A stretch of 64,000 nt of DNA from Hirundichthys speculiger (lineage: Eukaryota; Chordata; Actinopteri; Beloniformes; Exocoetidae): positions 247,001 to 311,000 of the forward strand of contig JAGFBZ010000866.1 of the NCBI GenBank assembly GCA_018398805.1. The letters run 5' to 3'. The notes beneath the pieces are model-generated. The model had not been told where the DNA came from. It did no database searches and saw nothing but the letters and a program-made list of their open reading frames with translations. Position 1 is the first letter of the stretch. Each line of letters begins with the position of its first letter. The translations under genes were made by a program, and so were the position numbers. This document shows, piece by piece, positions 24,567 to 36,601 of this stretch.

Positions 24567-24974
24567 CACTGCAAAAACTCAAAATCTTACCAAGTGTATT
24601 TTTCTCATTTCTAGTCAAAAATATCTCATCACACTTAATATAAGACAAAATCACCTAAAGAGTAACATTTCAGTGAGATATAGGAGCTTGTTTTTAGACT
24701 TTTTTAGACTGAATTAAGCAAATTTTCACTTGTTCCATTGGCAGATTTTTTTGCTTATTACAGGCAAAAAATATCTTGTATTAAGTCTGTTTTAACTGCC
24801 AATGGAACAAGTGAAAATTTGCTTAATTCAGTCTAAAAAAGTCTAAAAACAAGCTCCTATATCTCACTGAAATGTTACTCTTTAGGTGATTTTGTCTTAT
24901 ATTAAGTGTGATGAGATATTTTTGACTAGAAATGAGAAAAATTACACTTGGTAAGATTTTGAGTTTTTGCAGTG
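24567..24974. mobile_element. foldback element, near-perfect 178-bp inverted arms
   Basis: The left arm 24567-24744 is the complement of the right arm 24796-24974, with one single-base indel noticed. The loop is about 51 bp. Ends are CACTGCAAAAACTCA and its complement, flanked by TA (24565-24566, 24975-24976). There is no coding capacity. The transcript or single strand would form a very stable hairpin. Confidence 0.9.
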
Positions 24975-27900
24975 TAGGAACTCGACTGATGCACAACACG
25001 GACTACGTGCCAGAAATGATCTTTTAATTTTGTAGCAGGTACCGTGTAACTGTCCTCTTTAACAGTCCAGTTTGAATCGGATAAAATCAAACTGTCAGGA
25101 ACAATTTAATCAATCTTGCTTACAATCCCAGCAACCTTCCTGCTGAAGGAGAGAGGAAGAGGAAGACTAACCGCTGATCAAGAGATCACTCATCAAGTAG
25201 AGCTTTGTTGGATTCAGCTTTACCAGGAAAACATTTTATGGCAGAATAAAAACTATACTTCAGGTATTTTGGTACACAGAATGAAGGTGTTCCTCCCAGA
25301 ACCACAAAGATACAGAGACAAATATAAACATGTAGTAGTCTTACCCAGCGCATCTGAGAGTTACTGACCATCAACTGTGTTTATAACCAACATGATGCTC
25401 ATATTCCCAGTGAAATGTTTACATATTAAACCAGTGAAGAGTTCTGAACGGCCAGAAATGGGCCGTGACCACATTTCATCTGCCAGCCTGCAGGGGGGGG
25501 GGGGCTGGTTAAGAAAGACATTTCATCTTTCCCACACTTTTATTAGTGTCAGTCCGACAGCGACTTCCTCTCTCACTTTCCACTTCTGTGGTTGGAGCTA
25601 TTGTATAACACGTAGTGTGTACATGTACACACATGTACACACATGTACACGTAGTGTGTACATGTGTACTTTGGCCTGAGCTCGGGGATCTGCACCCCCT
25701 AAACGGAGTAACTGAAGCCAGCTCTAGACTGATGACTCGTCTCAAGATCATGGAAATTAATATCAGTCGGCTCTGATCCGACTGAAGAAAAGGAGGAGAG
25801 GGCACCATTTTCTCTTTATTCTTCCAAAACCTTTTACACATTCATATAAGGCCTCTTGTGTGTGGACAGACGGATGGACCGGACTGGATGGCAGTGGGTA
25901 AAATCTAAGTTGGCGCCAGCAAATGTTTCCTGAGAAGTGCCAAAAAAACTTGAGAGCACATAAAACCCTTTTGGAAGATCATGTAAAGACGATTTCAGTC
26001 ACGTCACCTCTTCTCCTCCTCCATTTCAGATTTTGATCCGTAATGAGGTTACATCTTTTATTCATAGTAACTTGGACATCCTTACATGAAGGTCCTGGTG
26101 AACACAAGCCCCACCCCCCAAAGCCATGACATCAGTCTAACATACCTCCGCCTTCAATTCACTTTCTCTCCTTCTTTTATGTTCTCAAAGTCTTTAAAAA
26201 CATATAGTTTTAAACCAGCTGGAACCTACACGGAAATATCTTTTTCCTGAAGTTATGGCGTATTACAGCGTCTGTAACACTACAGCTACTATTCCTTCCC
26301 ACCTCTTATGATTTATTTCCTTTTCCCAACATCATCAAGCCAATATCTTTCTGTATCTTACCTTAAGTTACTTCCTTCAAAAAGTGCGATAGACATGAAA
26401 TGTATAAACCTGAACTAATCTACTGCTTCTTATGACTTTACTCTTTTCTTTGACTAAATGAAAAAAAAAGAAAAAAATGGGTGGAATGACTTCTTTTCGC
26501 TTGTACTGTGCGTAAATGTTCTTCTGTTAAAGTAACTCGCATTAAAGCAATCCGGAGCAACGTTTCTATTTTGAGATTTTTAGCGCCCCCTACTGGCATC
26601 TGAGTGAAGTAGTTTTTACCACAGTCACCATTCTACACGTGCGTATGTTTGTTTTAAGACAACTGAAACAATAATTTATGATAATAAAGTTATTTTTACT
26701 CTACTGACATGACATATCGAGTCTCCAAAATCCACTTTTACATGTAGGCAAACTGTTTCAACTGTTTCAAACGTTTCATTAAATCTGCGATAACTAACTA
26801 AAATACTAGATGTCCTGCTGGTTATGTCAGCTTTATGTTAATTTCATTTATCAGATACACCAGTAGTGTCTCAGTTATCCAGGTGGGAGTCAGAGTCACA
26901 GCACAGGTAAAGGGATCAGCTTTGAAGCTGGATCTGGGTCCAGATAGGTGGATGTGACAAAAACCCTGAAAGAAAGCAATCCCTGTGGTCAAAACACGCA
27001 CAAAAGAGCAGTCTGCAGTTGGTTTTTGTGGTGGAAAATGCCTTAATGATAGTGATCTTAAACATAATCTGGCTTCATTTTAATTTTAATAGAAAGGTAT
27101 CCAGGTAAACCCTTTGGATGTCTCGGAGGCATCGGTTCTGGAGAGCAGCAACACAAGAGGAACTTGTTTTCCAGCTCTGAAAGCTGACTGGTCAGACAAA
27201 CCAGTAGTCCAGCAGCATGTGAGACATGCTAGCAGCTACAAGGAACATCTTGTCCTCGTGTCAGATCTCCACTAATGAGTCACTTCATGGGTAAAAGTAA
27301 AAATGTAAAACAAAATGATTCTTCTTAGCCTTTTTTTTTTTTATCAGTACAGAACTTTGAAGGACAGAGTTTGTTCACTTGCTCAAACTTTCTGAACTGG
27401 GAGAAATGTCCCATTACAGGATAATTACATGATTGCAACACTCAGCCAATAAATCCATTTTCACATTGATCCTCTGTGGATTCAGTTTTATCTCTCTGTA
27501 ATGTAAGGAGTGCATGTGCCCAACAAGACTATCCTGAAAAATGTGACACTTAAAAAAATCATATTCGTTGGCAAGAATGTGCAAAAAGGTTCCTTGTTTG
27601 TGGAGGGGAAACATCCCATCAATCAATAGGACCTTTTGAATGCCAGATATGGTAATGTTTATGTCCTTACTGCAAATAAAAGTCAACATAAAGTCAGCAA
27701 AAAAAAAAAAAAGCCTCAGAGGATCAACAACAAAACTCCTGGTTGTTAAAGCTCGTCTAAGCTTTCACGTGGGAGTAACAACAACACCAGCCAGTAAATA
27801 AAATTAAACTCAATGTGTGTCAGGAGACTTATCCTGTGAGAAAACTTTCTCTAATCCAAACAACATTTTTTTTTTGTTTTGTTTTTTGGCTTTTTTTTTT

Positions 27901-28242
27901 TTTTTTTTTTTTTTCTTTGTGGGCCAAAGGGGAGAGGAAGAAGAAAGTGAGAACAGAGTAATAGATGTCAGCTTCCCATGACACTGTCATGGACTAAAAG
28001 GACAATTTATCTAACTAGATTGTGAAACATACAAAATAAAGTAACACAAATAATGATAGTAATACTAGTAATAAAAAACAAAAACAAATAAGCACATGAA
28101 ACTATTTCTGCCAATGCAGATATCAGAAACTGTAAAGGAACTATTTGTTCAAGCTTCTCTGTTCAGTCGCTGCTATCTTGAAATAAGTTCTATACAAGTT
28201 TAATAACGACGACTGTCAATAGATGCAAAAGCATCGATAAGT
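24975..28242. other. no gene; intronic sequence
   Basis: Contains a G12 tract (25493-25504), a palindromic 10-bp tandem ACATGTACAC (three units, 25621-25650), and a T-rich tract at about 27865-27915. 27417-27690 is a candidate conserved segment. Nothing coding was recognised. Confidence 0.5.
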
Positions 28243-28250
28243 GTCGCACA

Positions 28251-28904
28251 CAGTGTTGCCAGATTGGGCGGTTTTCCGCCCAATTGGGCTACTTTTGATT
28301 ACAGCTGGCGGGGAAAAAATGCATTAGGCGGGTAAACACAATTTGGGCTGCTTTTACTAACATCTGGCGTTTTTTTTAATATAGTGAAAACAGCACAACA
28401 AACTGTTATTCTATGGTTTAAAAACAGTACAAATACAAAATTCAGTATACTTTGCTCACTTGTATTGTGGTCATCCAATTTAAAAAATATTTAATCGCAG
28501 TGAGTTATTGAGTCGGGCTTCTGCCTCAGACGTCCCGCTCTCTCTAAACTCAAAGTGGTATTTTAGTGGCTATTCTGTTAGCAAAATAAGTAGGCTATCA
28601 TGCCGAAGTGGAGAAAATATAAGAAATGGTGTTTACGTGGTTGATGTTACTGCTGCTGTGTTAACTTGGGCCTGGCACTGGGATATATGTGCATTTTTGC
28701 ACATTTTCTGTAACATGCACTATGATAAGATACAACTATTAATTTAGGTTTAATTGTTTAATACTGTAAATGCATTTAAATCCACGTTTATTCAAATATG
28801 AAATGTTTTTGTATGAAAACACGTATTGGGCGGTTTTTTCCTGAAGTGGGCGGGTTTTGGAACGCGATTGGGCGGAAATGGTTCAACCAAATCTGGCAAC
28901 ACTG
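28251..28904. mobile_element. hAT-E, non-autonomous
   Basis: Ends CAGTGTTGCCAGATTGGGCG and the complement of AATCTGGCAACACTG, flanked by gtcgcaca (28243-28250) and gttgcaca (28905-28912), 7 of 8. Both subterminal regions are rich in GGGCGG motifs (TTGGGCGG, TGGGCGG). A 79-codon open frame inside (28508-28747) has no recognisable domain. Confidence 0.88.
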
Positions 28905-30489
28905 GTTGCACAAACACAAAAACTCACAAACAACAGTTCAACGTCTGTGGTGCACAGACGCTCCTTCACAGTAACGTGTCCAGGATTATTCATCTGCTGC
29001 GACAAGTGCAGCAACACTCCTGAAAAAATATAATACTCCTGCTGCCTATAAACATGCCTATTTTAATTTCCAGGGATCTCACGTTTCCCATCATGATTGA
29101 GACAAAAAAATAAAAATTCTTGTTCTTGGTTTTTCTCCTGTTGTCTCTCATCTTGAACTTATCTGTATTTGGGGTCTTATTCTAGTCATTTCGTTTTTGA
29201 GAAAGCTCAGTCAGCTGCGTGCCTTTCCGTTGTCATGGCTACTAACCGTAACAAGTGTCATAATTACCAACAGAAGCTAGTTAAAAAAGAACAGCGTCGA
29301 AACCACTGTGGAATTAAAAAAACAACAACAAACTCATAGCTTTAACATTTTTAAAAGCTCAGTAAATGTTAAGAAGATAAAAAGAAAGACATAAATTGAC
29401 AGTATATAGAACCATAAACTTCAAGTTTAAATAATAGTTTCTTCTTCAGATAAAGTACTGCTGAAAAACTCTGTTAGTATTTATATCAATGCCAGACCCA
29501 GTTTTATTTAATTGTATTAAGGCAGGCAGCTGCAGCTCTGGAACATATGGTTCTACGTTCAGTTAGCTGTTAGCAAAAAAGGTCAGTGAGGTTCTGAATG
29601 TGCTGAGAGAAGGTTAATGGGGTCACGCTTTATTAAGTCACGTACAAGTGCATTTAGCATGAAAGCAACACTCTCAAGAAGAAAATAAAAAGTCCAACTG
29701 ACAGCTTGTTACACGAAGACAAAAAAAAAAGTACTTCATAAACTGAAAGCATGATATTCTCTTACTATCAGATGGTGCTGATGCAAGGAATTAGGAGTTT
29801 AGTCCAAAAGAGGCCACCCATGTTAAACGAGCACACATGGAGCTGGAAGGCAAGTTTTATAAAAAGGTGCTAAATGCTCGAGAGACATCATTCAAAGGGC
29901 GATGGTGCTAAGAGTAAACATACAGATACGAGTGAAAAACTAATGATTTCCATTTGGCATTTTATTGGCTATTAAATAAGGCTTCTAAGGGCATAAATGC
30001 AGAAAAAAAAGATTGGATTAACAAATAAATAACTGAAAAAAGAGGCAGAAAAATAATGAGAACACAGGTTCTGGTTGTTGGTAATGATGAGTCTGAATGT
30101 GAGGGAAAACCACCACAAAAAACATTGTACTCACCATGTTAAGTACCCCGTAAAAGTCCGTGCCAAGCGAGGGTATTGCAACAAACCACGGCTTAGTACC
30201 CAGCTAGCATACTTGTTTTCATCCAGACGGTTCTCTTGTGTTTCTACTTACTTATCTGCAACACTGAACAGTCCAACCCTAAATGATTTCAAAGCATATC
30301 ATGAGATATTGAAGATGCTTGTGACATGCTTTGGTCCAAATACCACAGTTATACTACAGTAATACGGGACCATTTTTCACAATATCTTTACATGAATGTA
30401 AAGATGCTGGTTTTGGGGGTAGAGTGAGCTATTCCATTTAATTCAAAGTGTGAGACACTCCAGAAGACACAGGTGGATGCCTCCACCTG
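28905..30489. other. no gene; intronic sequence
   Basis: AT-rich with short A tracts. An open frame at 30075-30362 (plus) has no recognisable domain. Confidence 0.5.
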
Positions 30490-30652
30490 GATGATTATAT
30501 GGTTGTGTGTCTGACTGGGTGGTCAACGGCACAGGAGCACCACAGGGCGCTGTACTCTCACCACTCCACTTCACTCAGTACACTTCAGACTTCTAATAGA
30601 AGTCAGAGTTCTGTTATCTGCAGAAATACTCAGATAACTCTGCAGTTGTAGA

Positions 30653-30732
<80 letters not shown>

Positions 30733-30850
30733 TACAGAGAACCGGTGCACTGCCTTGTGACATGTTGTGGGAACAACATCATATTGAATGTGAACAAGAC
30801 AAAGGAGATTATTACAGATTTAAAGAGGATCAGGAATAGGTTGAGAGTAT
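30490..30850 (+). pseudogene. LINE reverse-transcriptase fragment, dead
   Basis: Reading 30497 onward gives VSDWVVNGTGAPQGAVLSPL, HFTQYTSDF, two stops, then KSEFCYLQKYSDNSAVV. This is the fingers/palm region of a fish non-LTR reverse transcriptase, with the GAPQG motif and the catalytic YxDD box. Here the box reads YSDN (about 30627-30638), so one catalytic aspartate is lost. A 76-bp (TA)n tract follows directly, then YREPVH and LNVNKTKEI in continuation (the LNVxKTKE motif). The 5' and 3' limits are not defined. Confidence 0.72.
30654..30729. repeat. (TA)38 microsatellite inside LINE relic
   Basis: An uninterrupted TA tract of about 76 bp splits the reverse-transcriptase relic directly after the catalytic box. 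Confidence 0.97.
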
Positions 30851-31568
30851 TTCCATCAATAAGAATACACATTTCAAAAGTGTCTCTCTTTTGAGATGTT
30901 TCCTAGAACTTTGCCTTATGATGAAATCGTAAATTTAGATAATAATATTACTCAGTTACCCAAGAAGCACATTATAGTGTTTTTAAAGAAGATACAACCT
31001 GAGAGCTCCAACCACAAACTGAGCTCCCACCATTACACATCAGGCTGATGAAAATAATAATTCACTGGTGATTTTTCTCCTCATCTGCTGTTCAGCAGTG
31101 GACTGTTGGTATTAATTAAATCTCATTACAAGCAAATAGCAATGTATTGAACTGCTCCAGGTTGAGAAAACAATGCACCACGGATAGGAACGCTGAAGTA
31201 ATGTAACAGCCAGAGGACAAGTCAAAATCACACTAATTTCTCTGTTACACAAAGTCTCTGTAAGCTCAGGTTGGACTGTTAGTCCATTGTTCTGTGCTCC
31301 GTTTACGTTTTTGGCACTATTGGTCCTGTAGCGTAACAGGAACGACAAATAGAATAGACAAATTCCAATTAAACAGTCCTAAAATACTTTTGCAGTGTAT
31401 GTTAGTTCTCTCTCCTTTTGTACTGTAAGAAAGTGTCCAATCAACTAATCAATGCAACTACATGTTTTATAAAGGAAGTCTAATCTGTGTATTGGTTTCC
31501 TCTCTGCGGTGAAACCTGAGCATCTGAATGATTGTCAAACATGTTGGCGTAGATACTCAGTCATCCAG
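30851..31568. other. no gene; possibly LINE-derived at left
   Basis: The left 200 bp may continue the LINE relic, but no motif could be read. The rest is featureless. Confidence 0.4.
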
Positions 31569-32364
31569 GAGGCATTTGCCGATTGTGCTCGTAAAAGTGG
31601 CATATTATGCTATTTGGCAGTGCTCGTTTTTTACCCAAATTATGCTCAAATTATCCTCGTTTTTCAAGATTATGCTACTTTTAAAAAAAATTATTCTGTG
31701 CACAAACTTCACAACTCAAAAGACAAGTTTGAACATTTGAACATGTATCTTATTAACCTCCAGTTACCATGGCAAAGTATGCACATGTTGAGTAAATAAC
31801 GAACTGTGCGTAAGTGCTGGGTTTCAAAACAAATAAAATCAAATATGGCGCAGCAGTGTTTATGGCTGTGCACTGAGCCCGTCAGAGAGAGAGAGAAGCG
31901 CGGCTAGCGAGGCGGACAGCAGCCAAGTGATGGCTTCAAACCTAGCGGTTTGAGTGCGCGTGAGTCGCTAAATCACCAGAAAAAGTCGCTAGATTTGTCG
32001 CTAGTCGCTTTTCTACAAATTAAGTCGCTAGGGGGGTCTGGAAAGTCGCTAGATATAGCGACAAAGTCGCTAAATTGGCAACACTGAAAACTACAAGACT
32101 ACAAGATACAGACTTCCGGTTCCGTTTCATCGAATTCTCGCGGTATCTCAACACAAATAAAAAGCAATCGCAAAATAGGAGTGGAACCAACTGTTATTCT
32201 ATTGTTTTTAGTAGCTGAGATTATTGTTTTCTTGAATTATTCTAAAATTGCGCTATTAAGACAAGAAAATATACGGATTATGCTAGCAGTGCTACTTGAG
32301 CAAAATTATGCTCAATTCCTCAGATTATGCCAAAAATTATGCTAGCACAATCGGCAAGAGCCTA
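31569..32364 (+). mobile_element. hAT-F copy 1 with nested hAT fragment
   Basis: Ends GAGGCATTTGCCGATTGTGC and the complement of GCACAATCGGCAAGAGCCTA, flanked by an exact duplication tcatccag (31561-31568, 32365-32372). Both ends carry ATTATGCT motifs. Compared with copy 2, about 31810-32090 is extra sequence. Its right part is rich in AGTCGCTA and ends TTGGCAACACTG, the terminus of another hAT family. Confidence 0.88.
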
Positions 32365-33228
32365 TCATCCAGATCATGGTAACTCTCAAAGGTTTAAATC
32401 ATCCTTGATCCTTGATCCGCACCTTTGAAAACAACAGTGAAATTTGTGAGGTTTGAGTTATTTTAGATTAAAATTGAGTAGCTGAGATGCCTCTTTGATT
32501 GACCTCAGTGACTGTCTGACTGTCCACCGCAGGTAAGTCACTAATCACTCATGAAGTATCTCACATAGCCACAATTAAAAAACAAAAAAATCAAGAAAAA
32601 CTACTGAAACACTCCTTGAAGTCTTATTATTGTGGTGCGTTTGGGTAATAAAATGCCCTCCTCCTGGGGGACTGTTCTTCACTTGGCTCGGTGATGTGAA
32701 GGGCTTTTCATTTGCCAAACAAAGGATCCTGAGATCACAGCTCACATTTGCCTCCCAGGGACGTCCAGACGTTCTCGTGTTGCTCAGTTCAAGTTTCAGC
32801 GAGCAAATAAAAGCACGAAAGCACGAGGAGAATATCTGAACTTTACACTGAAATGCTCCAGCTGGGATCTGAACCAAGAACCTTCCAGCTGTGAGTCAAC
32901 GCTGCCAACATATTAAGATAAAATATAAAATAAATAAGTGAAATTGTGAGCCTTCCTTAGTTGCATTAGTAGACTAACTGATCATGAAAGCTTGTTGATG
33001 CAGAATTTTACTGCCAATGTGTTGCAGAAAAAAACACATAAATGTCACACAAGCTCACGTCTTTCCAGATGTAACAAATCTACATTTACCACCAAAAATG
33101 TTCATTTGCAAACTGTGATGCACAACAGGAAGTGTTGGGGGCAGTATAGCTTTTATAGCTTTTACCACAAAAATTGTATTTAACCCGCAGAAGGAAACAC
33201 ATGAATGGCAGCAAAACGGGGAGAAAAC
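32365..33228. other. no gene; intronic sequence
   Basis: Opposing short open frames at 32575-32877 have no recognisable domain. Nothing else was seen. Confidence 0.5.
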
Positions 33229-33288
33229 TACGGTGGCCCTGAAGGGCAAACGACACCAACAAAAAGGAAAACTCAACTAATTCTAACC

Positions 33289-33498
33289 CTAATTCTTTAT
33301 CCTATACAACCCTGCTTCTCTTAACCGTGTTTTAAGAGTGCGAACACTAATCGTGATGTTGTGAAAGGTGGACAGCATGTCAACTATCACCTCATATAAA
33401 TGCCCTGCATCAAAATAATGCCTAATAACTTCTTTTGTAGTAGCCATCTCCAAATACACCTGACTGTAGACCACAGATGTGGGCGGGGCCTTCCCCAC
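33289..33498 (-). pseudogene. integrase-type transposase N-terminal fragment
   Basis: The 69-residue frame contains VIRHYFDAGHLYEVIVDML, STFHNITISVRTLKTRLREA and GLYRIKN, then stops. The pattern YFDxGxxYxxIxxxL...ISxRTLKxRLxxxGL is the N-terminal helix-turn-helix leader of a fish integrase-core transposon protein. In family members RRKN-type sequence leads on into the catalytic DDE core. Here the core is gone, probably by internal deletion, and the left inverted end follows within 17 bases of the stop. A second in-frame Met at 33447 (MATTKEV) may be the original start. Confidence 0.55.
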
Positions 33499-33573
33499 CT
33501 TTTAAACAGACTGACGTGCTTTCGTCCAATCAGCAATGATCCTTGTCATAGCCGGTACCTACCCTTTCCGTTA

Positions 33574-34082
33574 GAAGTTAATGTCGTTGTGTTTTTGTAG
33601 TCGTTGTGTTTGTTTGTTTGTCGTTAATGTCGTTGTTGTTTTGTTAATGTCGTTGTTTTTTGTTAATGTCGTTGTGTGTTTTTGTTAATGTCGTTGTTTT
33701 GTTTTGGTTAATGTCGTTGTGTTTTGTGTTTTGTAATGTCGTTGTGTTTTGTGTTTGTTTTGTTTTTGTCGTTGTGTTTTTGTTAATGTTGGTAATGTCG
33801 TTGTGTTTTTGTTAATGTCGTGTGTTTTTTTGTTTGTGTTTTTGTTAATGTTTGTGGTTTGTTAATGTCGTTGTGTTTTCCTTTTTGTCGTTGTGTTTTT
33901 GTTAATGTCGTTGTGTTTTGTTAATGTCGTGTTTTTCCTTTTGTCGTTGTGTTTTTTGTTAATGTCGTTGTGTTTGTTTTGTCGTTTAATGGTGTGTTTT
34001 TGTTAATGTGTGTTTTTGTAATGTTGTGTTTTTGTTAATGTCGTGTTTTTGTTAATGTCGTGTTTTTGTTAATGTTGTTGTG
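33574..34082. repeat. degenerate tandem repeat GTTAATGTCGTTGTGTTTT
   Basis: About 25 imperfect units of roughly 19-22 bp (GTTAATGTCGTTGTG plus a T-run) with many indels. The unit resembles the inner edge of the right inverted terminal repeat (TTTTTGTTGGTGTCGTTTG), so it may have arisen from subterminal sequence. Confidence 0.85.
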
Positions 34083-34125
34083 TTTTCCTTTTTGTTGGTG
34101 TCGTTTGCCCTTCAGGGCCACCGTA

Positions 34126-35366
34126 GAAAACACAGATAATCAGGGTGAAAGGTCAAAAATAGTCAGCGATATGAGGGAAATGCAGACTCTGTCCTTTCAC
34201 AGAAACGCTATGGAGACAAAAACAAGCTCTGTCTAGTCAACTGATCGAATAATAATCGATAAACTAACTACCAGAATAATTAGCTGCAGCCTTGATCCAC
34301 AGCTACATATGCTGCTGTATATAACTGAACTATCGTAGCCCCCCCCCCCTCCACCCGTCGTCTCTCCGGGGGCCTCGGACGTGATAGAAATCCTTCAGAG
34401 TTGATTTACAGTAAGCTCTGAGTCAGACAACAATCATTCTTCGCACGTGCCAAAAGAAAACGCAGACACAGAACCGGCCCGTGTTAACATGTGTTATGAG
34501 ACGCGTTAGCATGTTTGCTCTCTGTCCATACATGGTAGGATATTTGTGGCTGCCCCAGATGTTTCCCCCCAGCTGCCTCAGTCAAAGCCTGATGAGCTGC
34601 AGAGATACAGTAACGATAAAGAGAGAGAGAGAGAGTTAGAGGAGGGAAAGTGACCTATGCATCCAGTAGAGGAAAGGTTACCTGTGACAGCTGGAGAGAT
34701 AGAAATAGGCCAGGTGTGTGCTAACTCTCACATGCTGCTTTTTCCATTAAATATCATAGCGGAAAAGACAGAGAAAGGTGAACAAGGAAGAGTGAGAGAG
34801 AGAGAGAGAGAGGGATGTGGGGGTGGGGGGTAAAGGTCAAAGGAAAAAACCAGTAAGTGACTTGAAGGGGACGGAATAAAAGAAAAGTTCCAGTCAGGAG
34901 AGACAGAAAAAAGGACTCACAGAGGAATGCTGGGAATGGGAAAGAGCAGAAAGACAGAGTCGGGGGGGGGGGGGGGGGAGTGGAAAACAAAGAATTGTTG
35001 GAAAGATGCGAAAAGTGAGGGCTGGATGAGAATAAAGGACAGAGGGAGCTAAATAAACCAGAGCAGAGAGCAACTGCTGACAGACAGGTGAATGGAGACA
35101 AATGGAGGTGAAGATAATCTATTACAGTGAAACTGTCATAACACGCTTTATCTGTTTGAGTGTACGTGCAGCGTAAACGTCTCTTTAGAGACTTGCAGCA
35201 GAGTCCTTGAGGACAGCATGTGACTGCAGTGAAGAGTTGAACAACCAGAAGGCCAGAATACAGTCCTTATTCTACATTTCTACATTTCTACACTGATGTG
35301 TTTGCTCAAGACTTCACCTTCCCGTCTTCCTTCAGATCCTGATTTGCTCCAGTTGAACGTCTAAAC
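34126..35366. other. no gene; purine-rich intronic sequence
   Basis: GA-rich microsatellites lie near 34619-34636 and 34794-34812, and a G17 tract at 34962-34978. A pyrimidine-rich minus-strand frame at 34754-35101 is low-complexity and not called. Confidence 0.55.
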
Positions 35367-36601
35367 TAGAGCTGGGCAGATCGATCCAAATATCGATATA
35401 AGCATTAGCTTCCACTCCAGCATTAGCATTAGCTTCCACTCCAGCATTAGCATTAGCTTCCACTCCGGCATTAGCATTAGCTTCCACTCCGGCATTAGCA
35501 TTAGCTTCCACTCCGGCATTAGCATTAGCTTCCACTCCGGCATTAGCATTAGCTTCCACTCCGGCATTAGCATTAGCTTCCACTCCGGCATTAGCATTAG
35601 CTTCCACTCCAGCATTAGCATTAGCTTCCACTCCGGCATTAGCATTAGCTTCCACTCCGGCTGCATTCAGGCTTTGTTCAAGTAAAGAAAATGTGACTAA
35701 GCGCTAGAGCTGGGCAGATCGATCCAAATATCGATATTAGCATTAGCTTCCACTCCATCTGCATTTCATTAGCATTAGCTTCCACTCCGTTTTAGCATTA
35801 GCTTCCACTCAAGCAAGTCCACTCCGGCATTAGCATTAGCTTCCACTCCGGCGCTTAGCATTCAGGCTTTGTTCAAGTAAAGAAAATGTGACTAAGCGCT
35901 AGAGCTGGGCAGATCGATCCAAATATCGATAATATCGATACCAACGCTGGTATTGATATCGGATGATTCTCGTGTAAAAAGATCGATACTCAAGCTTTTT
36001 TTCTCTGCCACAAGCACCGACTACTGCTTGTGGTCAATTTCAGCATCATTTCATATTAACTTTCAAAGTACATGTTACTTAAGTCACGTGTTACTGGAGC
36101 CAACTCAGAAAAACATAATTAAGACCTTGTAATAACCCAGTACATGTCATGTATCCAGTGAAAGGTGTTATCTAAGATAAAAATAACATTAGATAATCCT
36201 TTATTTATCCCACAATGGAGACATTTATAGTTAAAGCAACAGGAAAGGGAACACGGTGCAAACAAAATTACACAAGTATTGAAACGTATAATATAAGAAG
36301 TGGAATAGAAAAAACATTATGAATACGACAATTCAACTCCAAAGAATATTTACAGAAAAATGTTAATTGTGATAATAAAGTATTTTGCTGTCACCTATAA
36401 AGTTTGCCGAAACTGTATTCTAGGTTTTAACAAAATAATCCAAAGACAAAAATCACAAAAACGGCAAAAGGTCAGCAGTTTCATAATAGATCAAGCTTTA
36501 TATAAAAAAGTATCGGTATCGGCGATTGATATCGGCGATACTGGCCCTGTATTTACTTGGTATCGGATCGATACCAACATTCCCAGTATCGCCCACCTCT
36601 A
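35367..36601. mobile_element. hAT-G with triplicated left end and minisatellite
   Basis: The left end TAGAGCTGGGCAGATCGATC and right end (complement of ATCGCCCACCTCTA) are flanked by an exact duplication gtctaaac (35359-35366, 36602-36609). Within these limits the left terminus occurs three times (35367, 35707, 35902). The interval between the first and second is filled by a 24-bp minisatellite. The right part has GATATCGGCGATA palindromes. No coding region remains. Confidence 0.85.
35401..35661. repeat. 24-bp minisatellite inside hAT-G, about 11 units
   Basis: The unit AGCATTAGCTTCCACTCCGG plus CATT repeats about 11 times with an A/G variant. Degenerate units recur at 35735-35855. The minus-strand EANANAGV peptide frame is incidental. 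Confidence 0.95.

Larger units (their letters stand above)
33229..34125 (-). mobile_element. IS3EU-like DNA transposon, non-autonomous
   Basis: 44-bp terminal inverted repeats are identical at every base (33229-33272 and 34082-34125), starting TACGGTGGCCCTGAAGGGCA. The element is flanked by gaaaac on both sides, a 6-bp duplication. A 6-bp duplication and TAY...RTA ends are, as I recall, hallmarks of the eukaryotic IS3-like (IS3EU) superfamily. The internal frame looks like the N-terminus of such an integrase. A tandem GTTAATGTCGTTGTG-type repeat fills the part between the start of the frame and the right end. Confidence 0.72.

Noticed and set aside
28508..28747. 79-codon frame inside hAT-E
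   Set aside because: No BED finger or transposase motif, and it lies within a short non-autonomous element.
35332..35666. EANANAGV and WKLMLMPE repeat proteins on the minus strand
   Set aside because: Two overlapping frames of the same 24-bp minisatellite inside hAT-G; no non-repeat coding sequence.
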